DNA from: Hyphomonadaceae bacterium UBA7672
Lineage (GTDB): Bacteria > Pseudomonadota > Alphaproteobacteria > Caulobacterales > Hyphomonadaceae
NCBI GenBank assembly: GCA_002483135.1
Contig: DLHI01000020.1
Span: 1-64,000 of the forward strand
DNA: 64,000 nucleotides
Reading direction: 5' to 3'
Below the pieces are notes generated by a model. The model worked only from the letters and a program-made list of their open reading frames with translations. It ran no database searches and was not told where the DNA came from. A program made the position numbers and the translations under genes. This document shows positions 17,763-26,539 of this stretch, one piece after another (positions within the stretch are counted from its first letter, which is position 1; every line of letters begins with the position of its first letter).

Positions 17763-18173
17763 ATGGCCATGAGCATTTTTGCGAACCTGCCGGTGAAGGA
17801 CCTGAAGCGGTCCATGGAATTTTTCGCCAGGCTCGGCTGGAAGAACAATCCGCAGTTCACCGACGAGACAGCGGCGTGCATCGTCATTTCTGATACCGTC
17901 TATGCGATGCTGCTGACGCACGAGAAGTTCGAATCCTTCAGCCATGGCAAGAAGGTCGCCGACACCGCGAAGACGCAGGAGGTTTTGGTCTCGCTGTCGG
18001 TCGATTCGAAGGATGACGTGCACAGGCTGGTGGATGCGGCGGTGAAGGCCGGCGCGAGCGAGCCGGAGCCGATGCAGGACTACGGCTTCATGATCACCCG
18101 TTCATTCCATGATCTCGACGGGCATGCCTGGTCGATCCTCCACATGGACCCGACCTTCGTTCAACCGAGCTGA
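17763..18173 (+). CDS. VOC family protein (glyoxalase/bleomycin resistance-like)
   Basis: This 136-residue VOC-fold protein begins MAMSIFANLPVKDLKRSMEFF, the usual first beta-strand and helix, and ends with DLDGHAWSILHMDP, where family members place a metal-binding residue. The start at 17763 is supported by a GAGGAGG ribosome site. It begins a three-gene run with an AHSA1-like and a PhnB-like gene, all in the orientation of the ECF42 sigma gene. It may be part of that regulon. Confidence 0.87.
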   Translation: MAMSIFANLPVKDLKRSMEFFARLGWKNNPQFTDETAACIVISDTVYAMLLTHEKFESFSHGKKVADTAKTQEVLVSLSVDSKDDVHRLVDAAVKAGASEPEPMQDYGFMITRSFHDLDGHAWSILHMDPTFVQPS

Positions 18174-18216
18174 TTTCAAGCGCTGGCGCGCAACGGACAC
18201 AGGACAGGAATCGACC

Positions 18217-18684
18217 ATGACGACCGCGAAACACGAACTGGTTCTCGAGCTGATCCTCGATTGCGAGCCGGGCGATCTCTATCGCTGCTGGACCGAGCCG
18301 GAGCTGATCAAGCAGGCGTTCGCGCCGAAGCCGTGGACGACTCCGTCTGCGAAAGTGGATGTGCGGCCGGGCGGCGGCAGCGAGATCACCATGCGCTCGC
18401 CCGAGGGGCAGGAGTTTCCGAACAAGGGCCAGTATCTGGAAGTGGTTCCGGGCAAGAAGCTGGTGTTCACCGACGCCTTCATAGGCGACTGGGTTCCCAG
18501 CGAGAACGCGCCGTTCTTCACCGCCGTGCTGACGTTCGAGGACGCGGGCGATGGCAAGACGAAATACACGGCCCGGGCGCGGCACTGGACGGCCGAAGGC
18601 AAGCAGCAGCACGAGCAGATGGGGTTCATCCCCGGCTGGACAATCTGCGCCAGGCAGATGGAAGCGCTGGCTCAGACGCTTTGA
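18217..18684 (+). CDS. AHSA1/SRPBCC-domain protein
   Basis: This 155-residue START-like (SRPBCC) protein has the AHSA1 pattern: LYRCWTEPELIKQAFAPKPW, DVRPGGGSEITMRSPEG and the terminal segment GFIPGWTICARQMEALA. Such domains bind hydrophobic ligands; the substrate here is unknown. It lies 43 bases after one VOC gene and 26 before another. This gene set is repeatedly found near ECF42 sigma factors. Confidence 0.87.
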   Translation: MTTAKHELVLELILDCEPGDLYRCWTEPELIKQAFAPKPWTTPSAKVDVRPGGGSEITMRSPEGQEFPNKGQYLEVVPGKKLVFTDAFIGDWVPSENAPFFTAVLTFEDAGDGKTKYTARARHWTAEGKQQHEQMGFIPGWTICARQMEALAQTL

Positions 18685-18710
18685 CTTCAACCGGATCAGG
18701 AGGACGTGAC

Positions 18711-19115
18711 ATGCCCGACGTGAAATCGATCACCACGCCATTGCCCGGTGTGATCGCGCACTTTGCCGTCGATGGGGCGATGAAGGCTTCCGAGTTCTAC
18801 GCCAAGGCGTTCGGCGCGAAGGAGGTCCGGCGGCAGCCGGCGGAGGACGGCAAGCGGCTGATGCATTGCCAGATGGAAGTGAACGGCGGAACGTTCATGT
18901 TCTGCGACGGCTTTCCCGAATACGGCCACGCAGCGAAGACCGACGGCACGTACACGATGCAGTTGGTGGTCGCCGACGGGCATGTGTGGTGGGACCGCGC
19001 AATTGCCGCGGGGTGCACGGTGGTGTCGCCTTACAAGAAGGAGTTCTGGGGCGACATGTATGGCGTGATGCGCGACCCGTTCGGCGTGACCTGGGCGGTG
19101 GTGTCGCCGGTTTAG
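18711..19115 (+). CDS. PhnB-like VOC family protein
   Basis: This 134-residue VOC protein of the PhnB/YjdN type has the segments SEFYAKAFGAKEVRRQP, MHCQMEVNGGTFMFCDGFPEYG and MRDPFGVTWAVVSPV. The start ATG 18711 is preceded by an AGGAGG ribosome site. It is the last gene of the ECF42-associated run and is convergent with nadD. Confidence 0.87.
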   Translation: MPDVKSITTPLPGVIAHFAVDGAMKASEFYAKAFGAKEVRRQPAEDGKRLMHCQMEVNGGTFMFCDGFPEYGHAAKTDGTYTMQLVVADGHVWWDRAIAAGCTVVSPYKKEFWGDMYGVMRDPFGVTWAVVSPV

Positions 19116-19125
19116 GGCGCTGGCC

Positions 19126-19755
19126 TCACACCGGCAATACAACTGCGCCGATCATCTTCGCGCGCAGTTCGGTGGAGGAGACCGGGTCGAGGGGGGCGGT
19201 GATGTAGACCCAGGCGGGGGCGCTGTGTCTGGCTATGCTGCGCGCCGCGGATTCGGGGAGGCGGTGGGAGCTGAACTGGCGGGCGAATCTTGAGAGCCCG
19301 GCCTTGGGCATGGCGCCGGGGCGGGCGATCACGATGATGGGGACGAGGCGGGCGATCTCGCGCCAGTTCTTCCACTTGTGGAAGTCGCGCAGGTTGTCGG
19401 CGCCCATGATCCAGACGAAGCGGGCGCGGGGCGCGAGCTTCATCAGGCGGCGCAGCGTGTGGATGGTGTAGCGCGTGCCGAGGCGGGCTTCGATGTCGCT
19501 GACGATGGTGGTGCGCGAGCCAAGGCGGCGGCGGGCGGCGGCGAGCCGGTCGACGAACGCGGTCTGCGTTTTCTTCAGCGGATTGCCGGGCGAGACGAGG
19601 ACCCAGACGCGATCGAGGCCGGCGGCGCGGCGCGCGGTTTCGATGACATGGGCGTGGCCCGAATGGGCGGGGTCGAACGAGCCGCCCATGATGCCGATGA
19701 CAAGCTCGCCGGGCGGCGATGGCAGGCGCATGCGAGCGGGGCGGCGGCGGTTCAT
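19126..19755 (-). CDS. nadD: Nicotinate-nucleotide adenylyltransferase
   Basis: This 209-residue NAD-biosynthesis enzyme transfers AMP from ATP to nicotinate mononucleotide. The nucleotidyltransferase motif is clear (GIMGGSFDPAHSGHAHVI), as are VSPGNPLKK, WIMGADNLRDFHKW and the C-terminal VSSTELR. The start ATG 19755 gives a normal length; an in-frame start at 19791 is possible. It is usually next to rsfS but is separated from it here by the receptor/ECF block. Confidence 0.92.
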   Translation of the reverse strand: MNRRRPARMRLPSPPGELVIGIMGGSFDPAHSGHAHVIETARRAAGLDRVWVLVSPGNPLKKTQTAFVDRLAAARRRLGSRTTIVSDIEARLGTRYTIHTLRRLMKLAPRARFVWIMGADNLRDFHKWKNWREIARLVPIIVIARPGAMPKAGLSRFARQFSSHRLPESAARSIARHSAPAWVYITAPLDPVSSTELRAKMIGAVVLPV

Positions 19756-19789
19756 GGTGAGGGTTGTAGGGGGTGTTCGTGATCCCGTC

Positions 19790-19908
19790 ACCGGTCATGC
19801 GCGGGCTTGTCCCGAGCATCTCGATTTGTGAGTAGAAGAAACACTGCCTCAGATGCGCCAACCGAGATTCTCGGGATGCGGGCCGTTGGCCCTTACCCGA
19901 GAATGACT
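19790..19908. repeat. Imperfect palindromic intergenic repeat
   Basis: Segments GATTCTCGGG near 19867 and CCCGAGAAT near 19898 pair, and CCCGAGCATCTCG near 19812 resembles the same core. It fills the gap between nadD and the downstream end of the lipoprotein gene and appears non-coding. Confidence 0.5.
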
Positions 19909-19919
19909 CCGCCTGGGGC

Positions 19920-20561
19920 TTACAAAGGCAGCGACGCGCTCTTCGGGCTGGAGGCGTAGAAATAGCGGCCGGAGCCCATGACGTCGACGACGCGGTAGTC
20001 GAAGCGCTTGTACGAGGCGTCGCCGCCGAGCGCGGTAGAGACGGCCGCCTTGGTGGCGTCGTCGGCGCCGGAGAGGGCGGCGGCGAGGCGGTCGCCGGCT
20101 TCGGCGGCGACGAGTTCGGCGTCTGACGGACGGTATTCCTGCGGATCGGCGCCGAGCGGGATGGCGCCGTCTTCCATGGCGCCGGGCGAGGCGGCGGCGC
20201 GGCCGCGCCAATCGGCGAAGGCGGCAGCGAGGGCGGCGGGATCGCTGACGGGCGGCAGGGCGGCGATGTCGCCCGAGACGCTGCTGCGATAGTCGCTGAC
20301 GGTCACAGCGCGGCCGAGCGGGATGATGGCGTTTGGATCAACCGGCGCGTTGGGATCCTGCGGTGCGTTGGGATCGAGCTGCGGCTCTTCGAGCAGCAAT
20401 TCAGGTGGGACTTCCGGCGGCGCGGTCTGCGCAGGCGCAGCCTTGGCCGTGATGCGCCCTTTGGCGTTGGCTTCGGAGGCGAGCTCGGTGGGCTTTGAAC
20501 AGGCCGCAGCCGCGAGAGCGGCGATCAGGAGGGTGATTGCGGAAGCGGTTCGAAAGCGCAT
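19920..20561 (-). CDS. Lipoprotein of unknown function (third gene of VWA operon)
   Basis: This 213-residue protein has a lipoprotein signal with lipobox ending LAAAAC (Cys21). The next 60 residues are rich in Pro, Ala and Glu, with a DPNAP-type repeat. A helical region and a terminal segment (YKRFDYRVVDVMGSGRYFYA) follow. No known domain is recognised. The start ATG 20561 lies 8 bases after the stop of the VWA-like lipoprotein gene, so the two are likely cotranscribed. Confidence 0.75.
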   Translation of the reverse strand: MRFRTASAITLLIAALAAAACSKPTELASEANAKGRITAKAAPAQTAPPEVPPELLLEEPQLDPNAPQDPNAPVDPNAIIPLGRAVTVSDYRSSVSGDIAALPPVSDPAALAAAFADWRGRAAASPGAMEDGAIPLGADPQEYRPSDAELVAAEAGDRLAAALSGADDATKAAVSTALGGDASYKRFDYRVVDVMGSGRYFYASSPKSASLPL

Positions 20562-20568
20562 GGGTGTC

Positions 20569-21225
20569 TCACAGGTCGTTGACCAGCTTTGGCAGCTGAT
20601 CGGGCGAGGAGACAAGTGACCATGTCCCGCCAGCGGCGACAACCTGCGCTTCCCATTCCGCGAGCACGGAGAAGTATTTTTCGGGGTCGCCCGGCGTCGT
20701 CTTGATGACGTTGGCGGCGATGACGTGGACGCCGGCAAGGTCAAGCTTGAGTTTCGCCGTGTCGCACGACTTGGAATAATCGGCGATCATGTCGGAGAAC
20801 AGGACGATGAAGCGCGCAGCTTCCGGGCGGCGTTTCAGCTCGTCGGCCGCCTGGGCGAGGGCGCCGCGGATGTCGGTGAACTTCGCAGATTTGACGCTGC
20901 CGGCATAGGTGTTGAACGCGTCGAACAACTCGCGCTTGGCGGAGGCGGCGAGACTGGGTGTGGTGGGCAGCTGACGCTGGAGGATGATCTCCTTTTCCGA
21001 AAAGGAGCAGGCGCTGATCTGGCTGGCGCCGATCCAGTCGCCGGGTTGGAGGTCGGCGATGGTGATGTTGGCGAGCTTGGCCGCGTCGGGAACAGCTTTC
21101 ACATAGGTCCCCGAGACGTCGAAGATGAAGAAGACCGAGCGGTTGGTGGAGGTCACCAGTCCGCATCCGGCGAGCGCTGCTATCGCTAGCGCCAAGCCTG
21201 CGCTGAAAATTGTACGGCCGATCAT
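20569..21225 (-). CDS. VWA-like lipoprotein
   Basis: This 218-residue lipoprotein (lipobox LAGC, Cys21) has a von Willebrand A-like domain. It begins SVFFIFDVSGTYVKA, a metal-site-like DxSxT (Asp36, Ser38, Thr40), and continues with RFIVLFSDMIADYS and LAGVHVIAANVI. The domain is compact and covers most of the mature protein. It overlaps the upstream membrane-protein gene by four bases and is followed by a second lipoprotein gene. I do not recognise the family; the VWA call rests on the pattern. Confidence 0.75.
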   Translation of the reverse strand: MIGRTIFSAGLALAIAALAGCGLVTSTNRSVFFIFDVSGTYVKAVPDAAKLANITIADLQPGDWIGASQISACSFSEKEIILQRQLPTTPSLAASAKRELFDAFNTYAGSVKSAKFTDIRGALAQAADELKRRPEAARFIVLFSDMIADYSKSCDTAKLKLDLAGVHVIAANVIKTTPGDPEKYFSVLAEWEAQVVAAGGTWSLVSSPDQLPKLVNDL

Positions 21226-22850
21226 GCTTTTTGCAGCTCCGGCTCGCGGTTTCTCTCGCGGTTCTGTTTCGGCTCTTTCTGGGGCGGTGATGGCGACTTG
21301 CGGTCGAGGACCATGATGTCGTCTGCGTCCTCTCTGTCGGCGCCGTCTCCGCCTGATCGTCGATTGCGGGCCGTGCCCTTGATCCGGCGTTCGACCCAGA
21401 GCGGGGCAAAGATGATCGCGTCGTAGACGGTGAGCGCGAATAGGCCGACATTCTTGAAGGCGACCGCCAGCGTCTTGCAGATGAAGGCGAGCATCAGCAT
21501 CAGGAAGCTGCCGACGATGGACAGCATGAAGACGCTGTTGCGCACGATGGTCTCGAGCGGCAGGGCGGCGGCGGCGAGCAGCCAGGGGATGATGCCGGCG
21601 AGGATCAACTGGGCGACGGTGGAGAGGGCGAGGCCTTCTTCGGCGGGCGCCTCAGGCGACGCTGCGGCGTCGGCCGGTGCGTCTGCCACAGGGGGCGGGG
21701 CGAATGAGGGCGCGATGAGGGCCTGGTTCGCAAGGTCGCGTGTTTCCTGCTGCTGTTCGATGATCTGCTCGCGCACGATGGAGAGCGTCATCTCGAGCAC
21801 AGAGAAGAGGGCGAGGAAGGCGAAGGCGACCCAGAACATGATCTTCCGCGAGCCATCCGACATGGAATGAAAGGCGGGGATCAGGCGGGTGAACCCAGCC
21901 GCGTCCATCAGCACGACGCCGGCGACGAATTCGAGGAAAATGACTATGATGGCCGCGAAAGTGGGCAGGCCGATGCCGCCGATACGCGCGCCCTCGCCGA
22001 CGATTTCTGCCATCGGGCGCTCGATCAGGAAGAAGTTGAGGAACACGCCCGAGAGCGCGATGGCGGTGATGATGACGGCGATCAGCCACGGAATGACGAT
22101 GGAGGCGCGGGCCGCGATCTTCGAGCGATCCTCCGAGCGCATAATCATCTCGAACTCTTCGAATGTCTTGTTGACCTCGTCGACGTGCTGGTTGAATTCG
22201 TTCTGAGTCTTGGTGAGCTTTTCGGCCAGTTCGCGAACGCGGGGCGCCTCGGCCTTGATGATCTGCAGGGCGGGGCGCACGGGCACGAGCCGCTCGTTCA
22301 TCGCGCGGGCGGTGCTCTGCGCGATGTTCCTTTCGAGCTTATTGAGGCCGCGGCCGGATTCCATCGAGGGAAGGGCGGCGCGGAAGGCGCGTTCGGCGGC
22401 GTCTTCGAGGTTGATGTCGGTGAGTTCACCGGCAGCAGTGGCGAGCTGGTGCGTGCTCTTGTCGAGGCGCGCGATGACGGGGCCGGTTTCCTTCGCCAGC
22501 TTTTCGGCGCGGCGGCCCATGCGGTCTTCAAGCATGAGCATGCGATCCTGCAGTTCATCCGCACGATGCGCGGCGATTTTCTCGTTGCAGTTGGTGCGCG
22601 CGTTGCGGCCATGCTCGGAGAGCCAGAGGCCCCAGCGACCGAAGACGCGGCCGGTGATGAAGAACACCTGCCAGACGACGCGGCGCAAAGGTTCGCGCGC
22701 CATCCACATGACGAGGATGAGGCCGATGATCGCGAGGATCAGCGGCCATCCGTACGGGATACCGAAGAACGAGCCTTCACCAGCGGAGGGAGCGCCCGCC
22801 GCCTGTTCGAGAGATTGATCCACGCCGAGCCCTTCAGCTGGAAATACCAA
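21222..22850 (-). CDS. Multi-pass membrane protein with coiled-coil region
   Basis: This 542-residue protein of unknown function has one N-terminal membrane segment (about 33-51), a long charged helical stretch of coiled-coil type (about 85-240) and then five or so membrane segments (about 252-276, 294-318, 336-357, 410-432 and 437-460). An Ala/Pro-rich loop lies at 380-405, and the tail is basic and charged. It is first in an operon with a VWA-like lipoprotein and another lipoprotein. Together they suggest an envelope-spanning assembly, but no family is recognised. Confidence 0.8.
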   Translation of the reverse strand: MVFPAEGLGVDQSLEQAAGAPSAGEGSFFGIPYGWPLILAIIGLILVMWMAREPLRRVVWQVFFITGRVFGRWGLWLSEHGRNARTNCNEKIAAHRADELQDRMLMLEDRMGRRAEKLAKETGPVIARLDKSTHQLATAAGELTDINLEDAAERAFRAALPSMESGRGLNKLERNIAQSTARAMNERLVPVRPALQIIKAEAPRVRELAEKLTKTQNEFNQHVDEVNKTFEEFEMIMRSEDRSKIAARASIVIPWLIAVIITAIALSGVFLNFFLIERPMAEIVGEGARIGGIGLPTFAAIIVIFLEFVAGVVLMDAAGFTRLIPAFHSMSDGSRKIMFWVAFAFLALFSVLEMTLSIVREQIIEQQQETRDLANQALIAPSFAPPPVADAPADAAASPEAPAEEGLALSTVAQLILAGIIPWLLAAAALPLETIVRNSVFMLSIVGSFLMLMLAFICKTLAVAFKNVGLFALTVYDAIIFAPLWVERRIKGTARNRRSGGDGADREDADDIMVLDRKSPSPPQKEPKQNRERNREPELQKA

Positions 22851-22979
22851 GGCCCCGCCAAGTCACCCGGGCGAAGTTGGTCGGCGCGATGGGGCGCGAA
22901 TGTGGCGCACGAAATTACTTCGACTCCATGATCGATAGCGAAACGATTTTGGTTGATGTGAGTTAAGTGCGGGTGGGCG

Positions 22980-24269
22980 TTACGGCCGCGTCTGGCCCGT
23001 GCCGCGGACCACGTATTTGAAGATCGTCAGTTGTTCCGCGCCGACGGGCCCACGCGCATGCAGGCGGCCGGTGGCGATGCCGATTTCGCCGCCGAAGCCG
23101 AACTCGCCGCCATCGGCAAATTGTGTCGAGGCGTTGTGCATCACGATGGCAGAATCCACTTCGGCGAGGAAATGTTCCGCAGCCGCATTGTCTTCAGTGA
23201 TGATGCTTTCGGTGTGTTGCGAGCCGTAACGCGCGATGTGGGCCATGGCGCCGTCGATATTGTCGACGACGGCGATGGAGAGGATGGGGGCGAGGTATTC
23301 GGTGGTCCAGTCGGCTTCGGTCGCGGCGGTCATCGGATGGATGGCGCGGGCGCGTTCATCGCCGCGCAGTTCGCAGCCGGCGGCTTCGAGCGCCCCAGCG
23401 AGGCGGGGCAGGAGCGTTGCCGCGATGCTGGCGTCGATCAGCATCGTCTCGGTCGAGCCGCAGACGCCAGTGCGGCGCAGCTTGGCGTTGACGATGATGG
23501 CTTCGGCTTTGGCGGGGTCCGCCTTCGCGTGGATATAGGTGTGGCAGAGGCCTTCGAGATGGCCGATGACGGGCACGCGCGCTTCGTCCTGCACCCGGGC
23601 GACGAGCGACTTGCCGCCTCGGGGGACGACGACGTCGAGCCTGCCGTTCAAGCCGGAGAGGATGTGGCCGACGGCGGCGCGGTCGGACGTCTGCACGAGC
23701 TGGATCGCGTCGGCGGGCAGACCGGCGTCGCTGAGACCGGCGCGCAGGGCGTCGGCGATGACGCGCGAGGAGTTGAGGCTTTCCGAGCCGCCGCGCAGGA
23801 TGACGGCGTTGGCGGCGCGGAGGCAGAGGGCGCCGGCGTCGGCTGTCACGTTCGGGCGGCTTTCGTAGATGATGCCGATGACGCCGATGGGGACGCGGAC
23901 CCTGGAGAAAGTGAGGCCGTTGGGACGCTCCCAGGTTTCTAGAACCGTGCCGACGGGATCAGGCATGGCGGCGACTTCCTCGACGCCCTTCGCCATCGCT
24001 TCGATGCGGGCGGGCGTGAGTTCGAGGCGGTCGAGCATCGAGCCGGAAATGCCCTTGGTGCGGGCGGCGCCCATGTCGACGGCGTTGGCGGCGAGGATGG
24101 CGGGCGCGGCAGCGCGGACGCGGGCGGCCATCGCGTTCAGGGCTTCGGTGCGTTTCTGCGGGCCAGCCTTCGCGACGGCGGCGGACGCGGCGCGCGCGCC
24201 TTCGCCCATGGCGAGCATGATGCCCGCAAGAGCTGCGTCGTGAGCGGCGAGGGGGAGCTGGATCGTCAT
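22980..24269 (-). CDS. proA: Glutamate-5-semialdehyde dehydrogenase (gamma-glutamyl phosphate reductase)
   Basis: This 429-residue enzyme reduces gamma-glutamyl phosphate to glutamate semialdehyde in proline synthesis. Family motifs include IGIIYESRPNVTADAGALC, VILRGGSES, the catalytic cysteine region NAKLRRTGVCGSTET and GGEFGFGGEIGIATGRLHARGP. ATG 24269 is used as the start because it begins the normal family N-terminus (MTIQLP). proB is 7 kb away rather than adjacent; the IS-containing block separates them. Confidence 0.95.
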   Translation of the reverse strand: MTIQLPLAAHDAALAGIMLAMGEGARAASAAVAKAGPQKRTEALNAMAARVRAAAPAILAANAVDMGAARTKGISGSMLDRLELTPARIEAMAKGVEEVAAMPDPVGTVLETWERPNGLTFSRVRVPIGVIGIIYESRPNVTADAGALCLRAANAVILRGGSESLNSSRVIADALRAGLSDAGLPADAIQLVQTSDRAAVGHILSGLNGRLDVVVPRGGKSLVARVQDEARVPVIGHLEGLCHTYIHAKADPAKAEAIIVNAKLRRTGVCGSTETMLIDASIAATLLPRLAGALEAAGCELRGDERARAIHPMTAATEADWTTEYLAPILSIAVVDNIDGAMAHIARYGSQHTESIITEDNAAAEHFLAEVDSAIVMHNASTQFADGGEFGFGGEIGIATGRLHARGPVGAEQLTIFKYVVRGTGQTRP

Positions 24270-24344
24270 GGTGGGTGCTTTAGGACAAAGTGAGGTTCGG
24301 GGGAAGCGTTCGAGCACTGTCGCGACAATCGTGTGCGCGGAGGC

Positions 24345-24446
24345 AGACCCCCACCTGTCCTTCCCCTTGCAGGGGGAGGAACCCTGCTGAACTACCGCCC
24401 ATTAAAGTGAGGTCAGGTCTCTCAGCGTGGTCCCTCCCCCTGCAAG
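24345..24446. repeat. Palindromic repeat, left part, split by the IS
   Basis: The left arm AGACCCCCACCTGTCCT (24345-24361) is exactly complementary in reverse to 26600-26616 beyond the IS. The segment ending CCTGCAAG at 24439-24446 would run on into 26596 if the IS were removed. It was therefore one palindromic element of about 120 bases. Confidence 0.85.
24439..24446. repeat. Target-site duplication, left copy (CCTGCAAG)
   Basis: The 8-base sequence CCTGCAAG abuts the left end of the IS and is repeated exactly at 26588-26595 abutting its right end. Eight bases is the duplication length of IS1595-family elements. Confidence 0.9.
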
Positions 24447-24481
24447 GGCAACAACGTACTTGACTCAGGAGGGGGCTAGCG

Positions 24482-25405
24482 ATGGTATGCCGCCGAGTCC
24501 GATATAATCTGCTGAGTGCAAACGCGAGGCGGAGCGGCTCTCTCAAGATGAGGAGCGCATCGTTGCCGCGGATAGCCGACAACTTGTTGGACGTAAGCAT
24601 CTACCTCTACCCATCACCACACGACGCTCAGACGGGTGAGAACATTGGTGGAAGCGGCTTTCTCGTTTCGTTGCCCGCCGAAAATGAACCAGGAAGATCG
24701 TGGGTAATCGCAGTCACAAACCGCCATGTGATCGAACATGGAAATCCCGTCGTTAGAACGAACAGCAAGGACGGGAAGACCTACTATTACGATTTCGCGG
24801 AAACGGACTGGGTCTTTCACAAGGATCAAGACCTCGCCGCCTGTCCCATCAGAGTCAACGAGACCAACCAAAAGTATGCTCTCATCGGCAAAGACTCCAT
24901 CATGACGCGGGAGAAGGCCAAGGAGTGGGAGCTTGGTCCGGGCGACGATACTTTTTTGGTCGGGCGGTTTATCCACCGGGACGGAGGGCAGACAAATGTC
25001 CCTACCGTTCGGTTCGGTCACATCGCTCAGATGCCAAGCATTGTTGAGGACCCCGATTCTGGAAGACGCAATGAAAGCTTCCTCATCGAAACGCGATCAA
25101 TCGGCGGATATAGCGGCTCGCCGGTATTGGTGCACAAGCAACCGTTTGATTGGCGTCCGTCGCGGAAGGACGTGGATACCAAGTATTGGGGACCGGCGCT
25201 TCTGGGGGTTGACTGGGGACATTCAGCCCAGACCGAATTTGTTCATGACGGTGGTGGCCGTGAGACCCAAATGTATGTGCATGCCAACACGGGGTTATCT
25301 TTGGTTATCCCCGGCTGGCGGCTATTGGAACTCTTGGATAGCCCCGAGATGGCGGCCGGCATAACCGACATGATCAAGGGCAAGGGCCGCGGCATCCATT
25401 TCTAA
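24482..25405 (+). CDS. Trypsin-like serine protease, IS passenger gene
   Basis: This 307-residue protein has a chymotrypsin-fold serine protease pattern with a complete catalytic triad: His82 in TNRHVI, Asp117 in KDQDLAAC and Ser211 in GYSGSPVLV. The oxyanion/substrate region follows with LLGVDWG. It has no signal peptide or membrane segment, so it is probably cytoplasmic. The start at 24482 follows an AGGAGG site at the inner edge of the left inverted repeat; ATG 24548 is an alternative. It lies entirely within the IS and is convergent with the transposase genes. Target and role unknown. Confidence 0.82.
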   Translation: MVCRRVRYNLLSANARRSGSLKMRSASLPRIADNLLDVSIYLYPSPHDAQTGENIGGSGFLVSLPAENEPGRSWVIAVTNRHVIEHGNPVVRTNSKDGKTYYYDFAETDWVFHKDQDLAACPIRVNETNQKYALIGKDSIMTREKAKEWELGPGDDTFLVGRFIHRDGGQTNVPTVRFGHIAQMPSIVEDPDSGRRNESFLIETRSIGGYSGSPVLVHKQPFDWRPSRKDVDTKYWGPALLGVDWGHSAQTEFVHDGGGRETQMYVHANTGLSLVIPGWRLLELLDSPEMAAGITDMIKGKGRGIHF

Positions 25406-25617
25406 GCGCCGGATTTCTTCTTTCGAACACCGGTTGAGCGGATTGTAGATTTTGGAGTCTGAACCGCTTTTGGGCTCGTGCGGATCACGGTTTTGGCGAG
25501 CGCCTTAAAGCGCTTCATTGCCTCCGGGCCTGTTACCTCTCTTGCCTCTGCCTTGTCGTCTCCCGTCGGGGAGGTGGACTTTGAGTCAGGCTGGGAGGGC
25601 TTTTTCGTCATAGCCAA
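25402..25617 (-). CDS. Small basic protein, IS-encoded
   Basis: This 71-residue protein is rich in Lys, Ser and Pro, with a central helix-prone core (EAMKRFKALAKTVIRTSP). Its start overlaps the transposase 3' end by 32 bases and its stop overlaps the protease gene end by four. Small proteins in this position are common in IS1595-type elements, but their function is not known to me. It is probably translated with the transposase. Confidence 0.6.
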   Translation of the reverse strand: MAMTKKPSQPDSKSTSPTGDDKAEAREVTGPEAMKRFKALAKTVIRTSPKAVQTPKSTIRSTGVRKKKSGA

Positions 25618-26539
25618 CTAGATCCTTGTAGGTCAGCCGCTTGCCAACAACCGATCCTGTCACCGAACGGAACCGCTCGCCATCGGTAAGCTTACGCTCA
25701 TTGAAACGGAACGCCTGTTCGTCGCAATAGGCAAGCAGGTGGGCCGGATCGACTGACACGTAGGTTCCCTTGAGGGCGCGCTTTAGAAGCGACCAGAAGT
25801 TCTCAATCCCGTTCGTGTGGACGTGGCCACGGACGTACTCGGTCGTGTGGTTCACGAACTCATGCTGATAATGGAGGGACAGATAGCGATAGCCGCCATG
25901 GGCGTCCGTCATCACGGCTGATCCCGCTTTCACGTTTTCGCGGACAATGTTGTCCATAGTGCGAAGCGTCGTGTCTGGGATCAGCATGGCGCGAACGCGG
26001 CTGGCGGATTTGGCGTCGCCACGCTTCAGAACGCCAGCGACGATTGCCTTGCCAGCGCCGCCCACACCGACGCCTTTCTGCTTATGCTTGTGCATGTTCT
26101 TTTTGACGCCGCCCACATAGGTCTCATCGACTTCAAGCGTTCCGTCCATGCGGTCGAACGAACCGGCTTTCATCGCAAGGCGAATGCGGTGGAGCATGAA
26201 CCAAGCAGACTTCTGTGTAACGCCAATGGCGCGAGCGAGTTCGTAAGACGAAACGCCGTTCTTGCAGTTGGCAATCATCCAGATCGCGGTGAACCACTTG
26301 TCGAGGCCGAGCGCGCTGTCCTCAAACACCGTTCCAACTTTCGCGGAGAACTGGCGCTTCTCGTGCTTCTCTTTGCACTCCCACATGCGGCGCGTCTTGA
26401 TGAAGCCAACGTTGACCGAGCCGCAGCGCGGGCAATGGACGCCGTTGGGCCAGCGCAATTCAACCATCGTGTTGAGCGCTGTGTCGGGGTCGCTGAAGTA
26501 GCGGATGGCTTCGGAAAGAGTGGCGGGTTCGCGTTTCAT
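25586..26539 (-). CDS. IS1595-family transposase
   Basis: This 317-residue transposase has an N-terminal zinc ribbon (CPRCGS near residue 36, second ligand pair less clear) and an ISXO2-like DDE-type domain. Catalytic-type residues are visible in TLEVDETYVGGVKK, VMTDAHGGYRYLS and NGIENFWSLLKRALKGTY. A helix-turn-helix-like segment (YELARAIGVTQKSAWFMLHRIR) lies between them. Length and motifs are intact, and both element ends are present, so the element could be active. Confidence 0.93.
   Translation of the reverse strand: MKREPATLSEAIRYFSDPDTALNTMVELRWPNGVHCPRCGSVNVGFIKTRRMWECKEKHEKRQFSAKVGTVFEDSALGLDKWFTAIWMIANCKNGVSSYELARAIGVTQKSAWFMLHRIRLAMKAGSFDRMDGTLEVDETYVGGVKKNMHKHKQKGVGVGGAGKAIVAGVLKRGDAKSASRVRAMLIPDTTLRTMDNIVRENVKAGSAVMTDAHGGYRYLSLHYQHEFVNHTTEYVRGHVHTNGIENFWSLLKRALKGTYVSVDPAHLLAYCDEQAFRFNERKLTDGERFRSVTGSVVGKRLTYKDLVGYDEKALPA

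Noticed and set aside
24482..25405. Reading the trypsin-like protease as part of a phage-defence island
   Set aside because: No defence-associated partner genes are present; the gene is confined within the IS boundaries, so only passenger status is supported.
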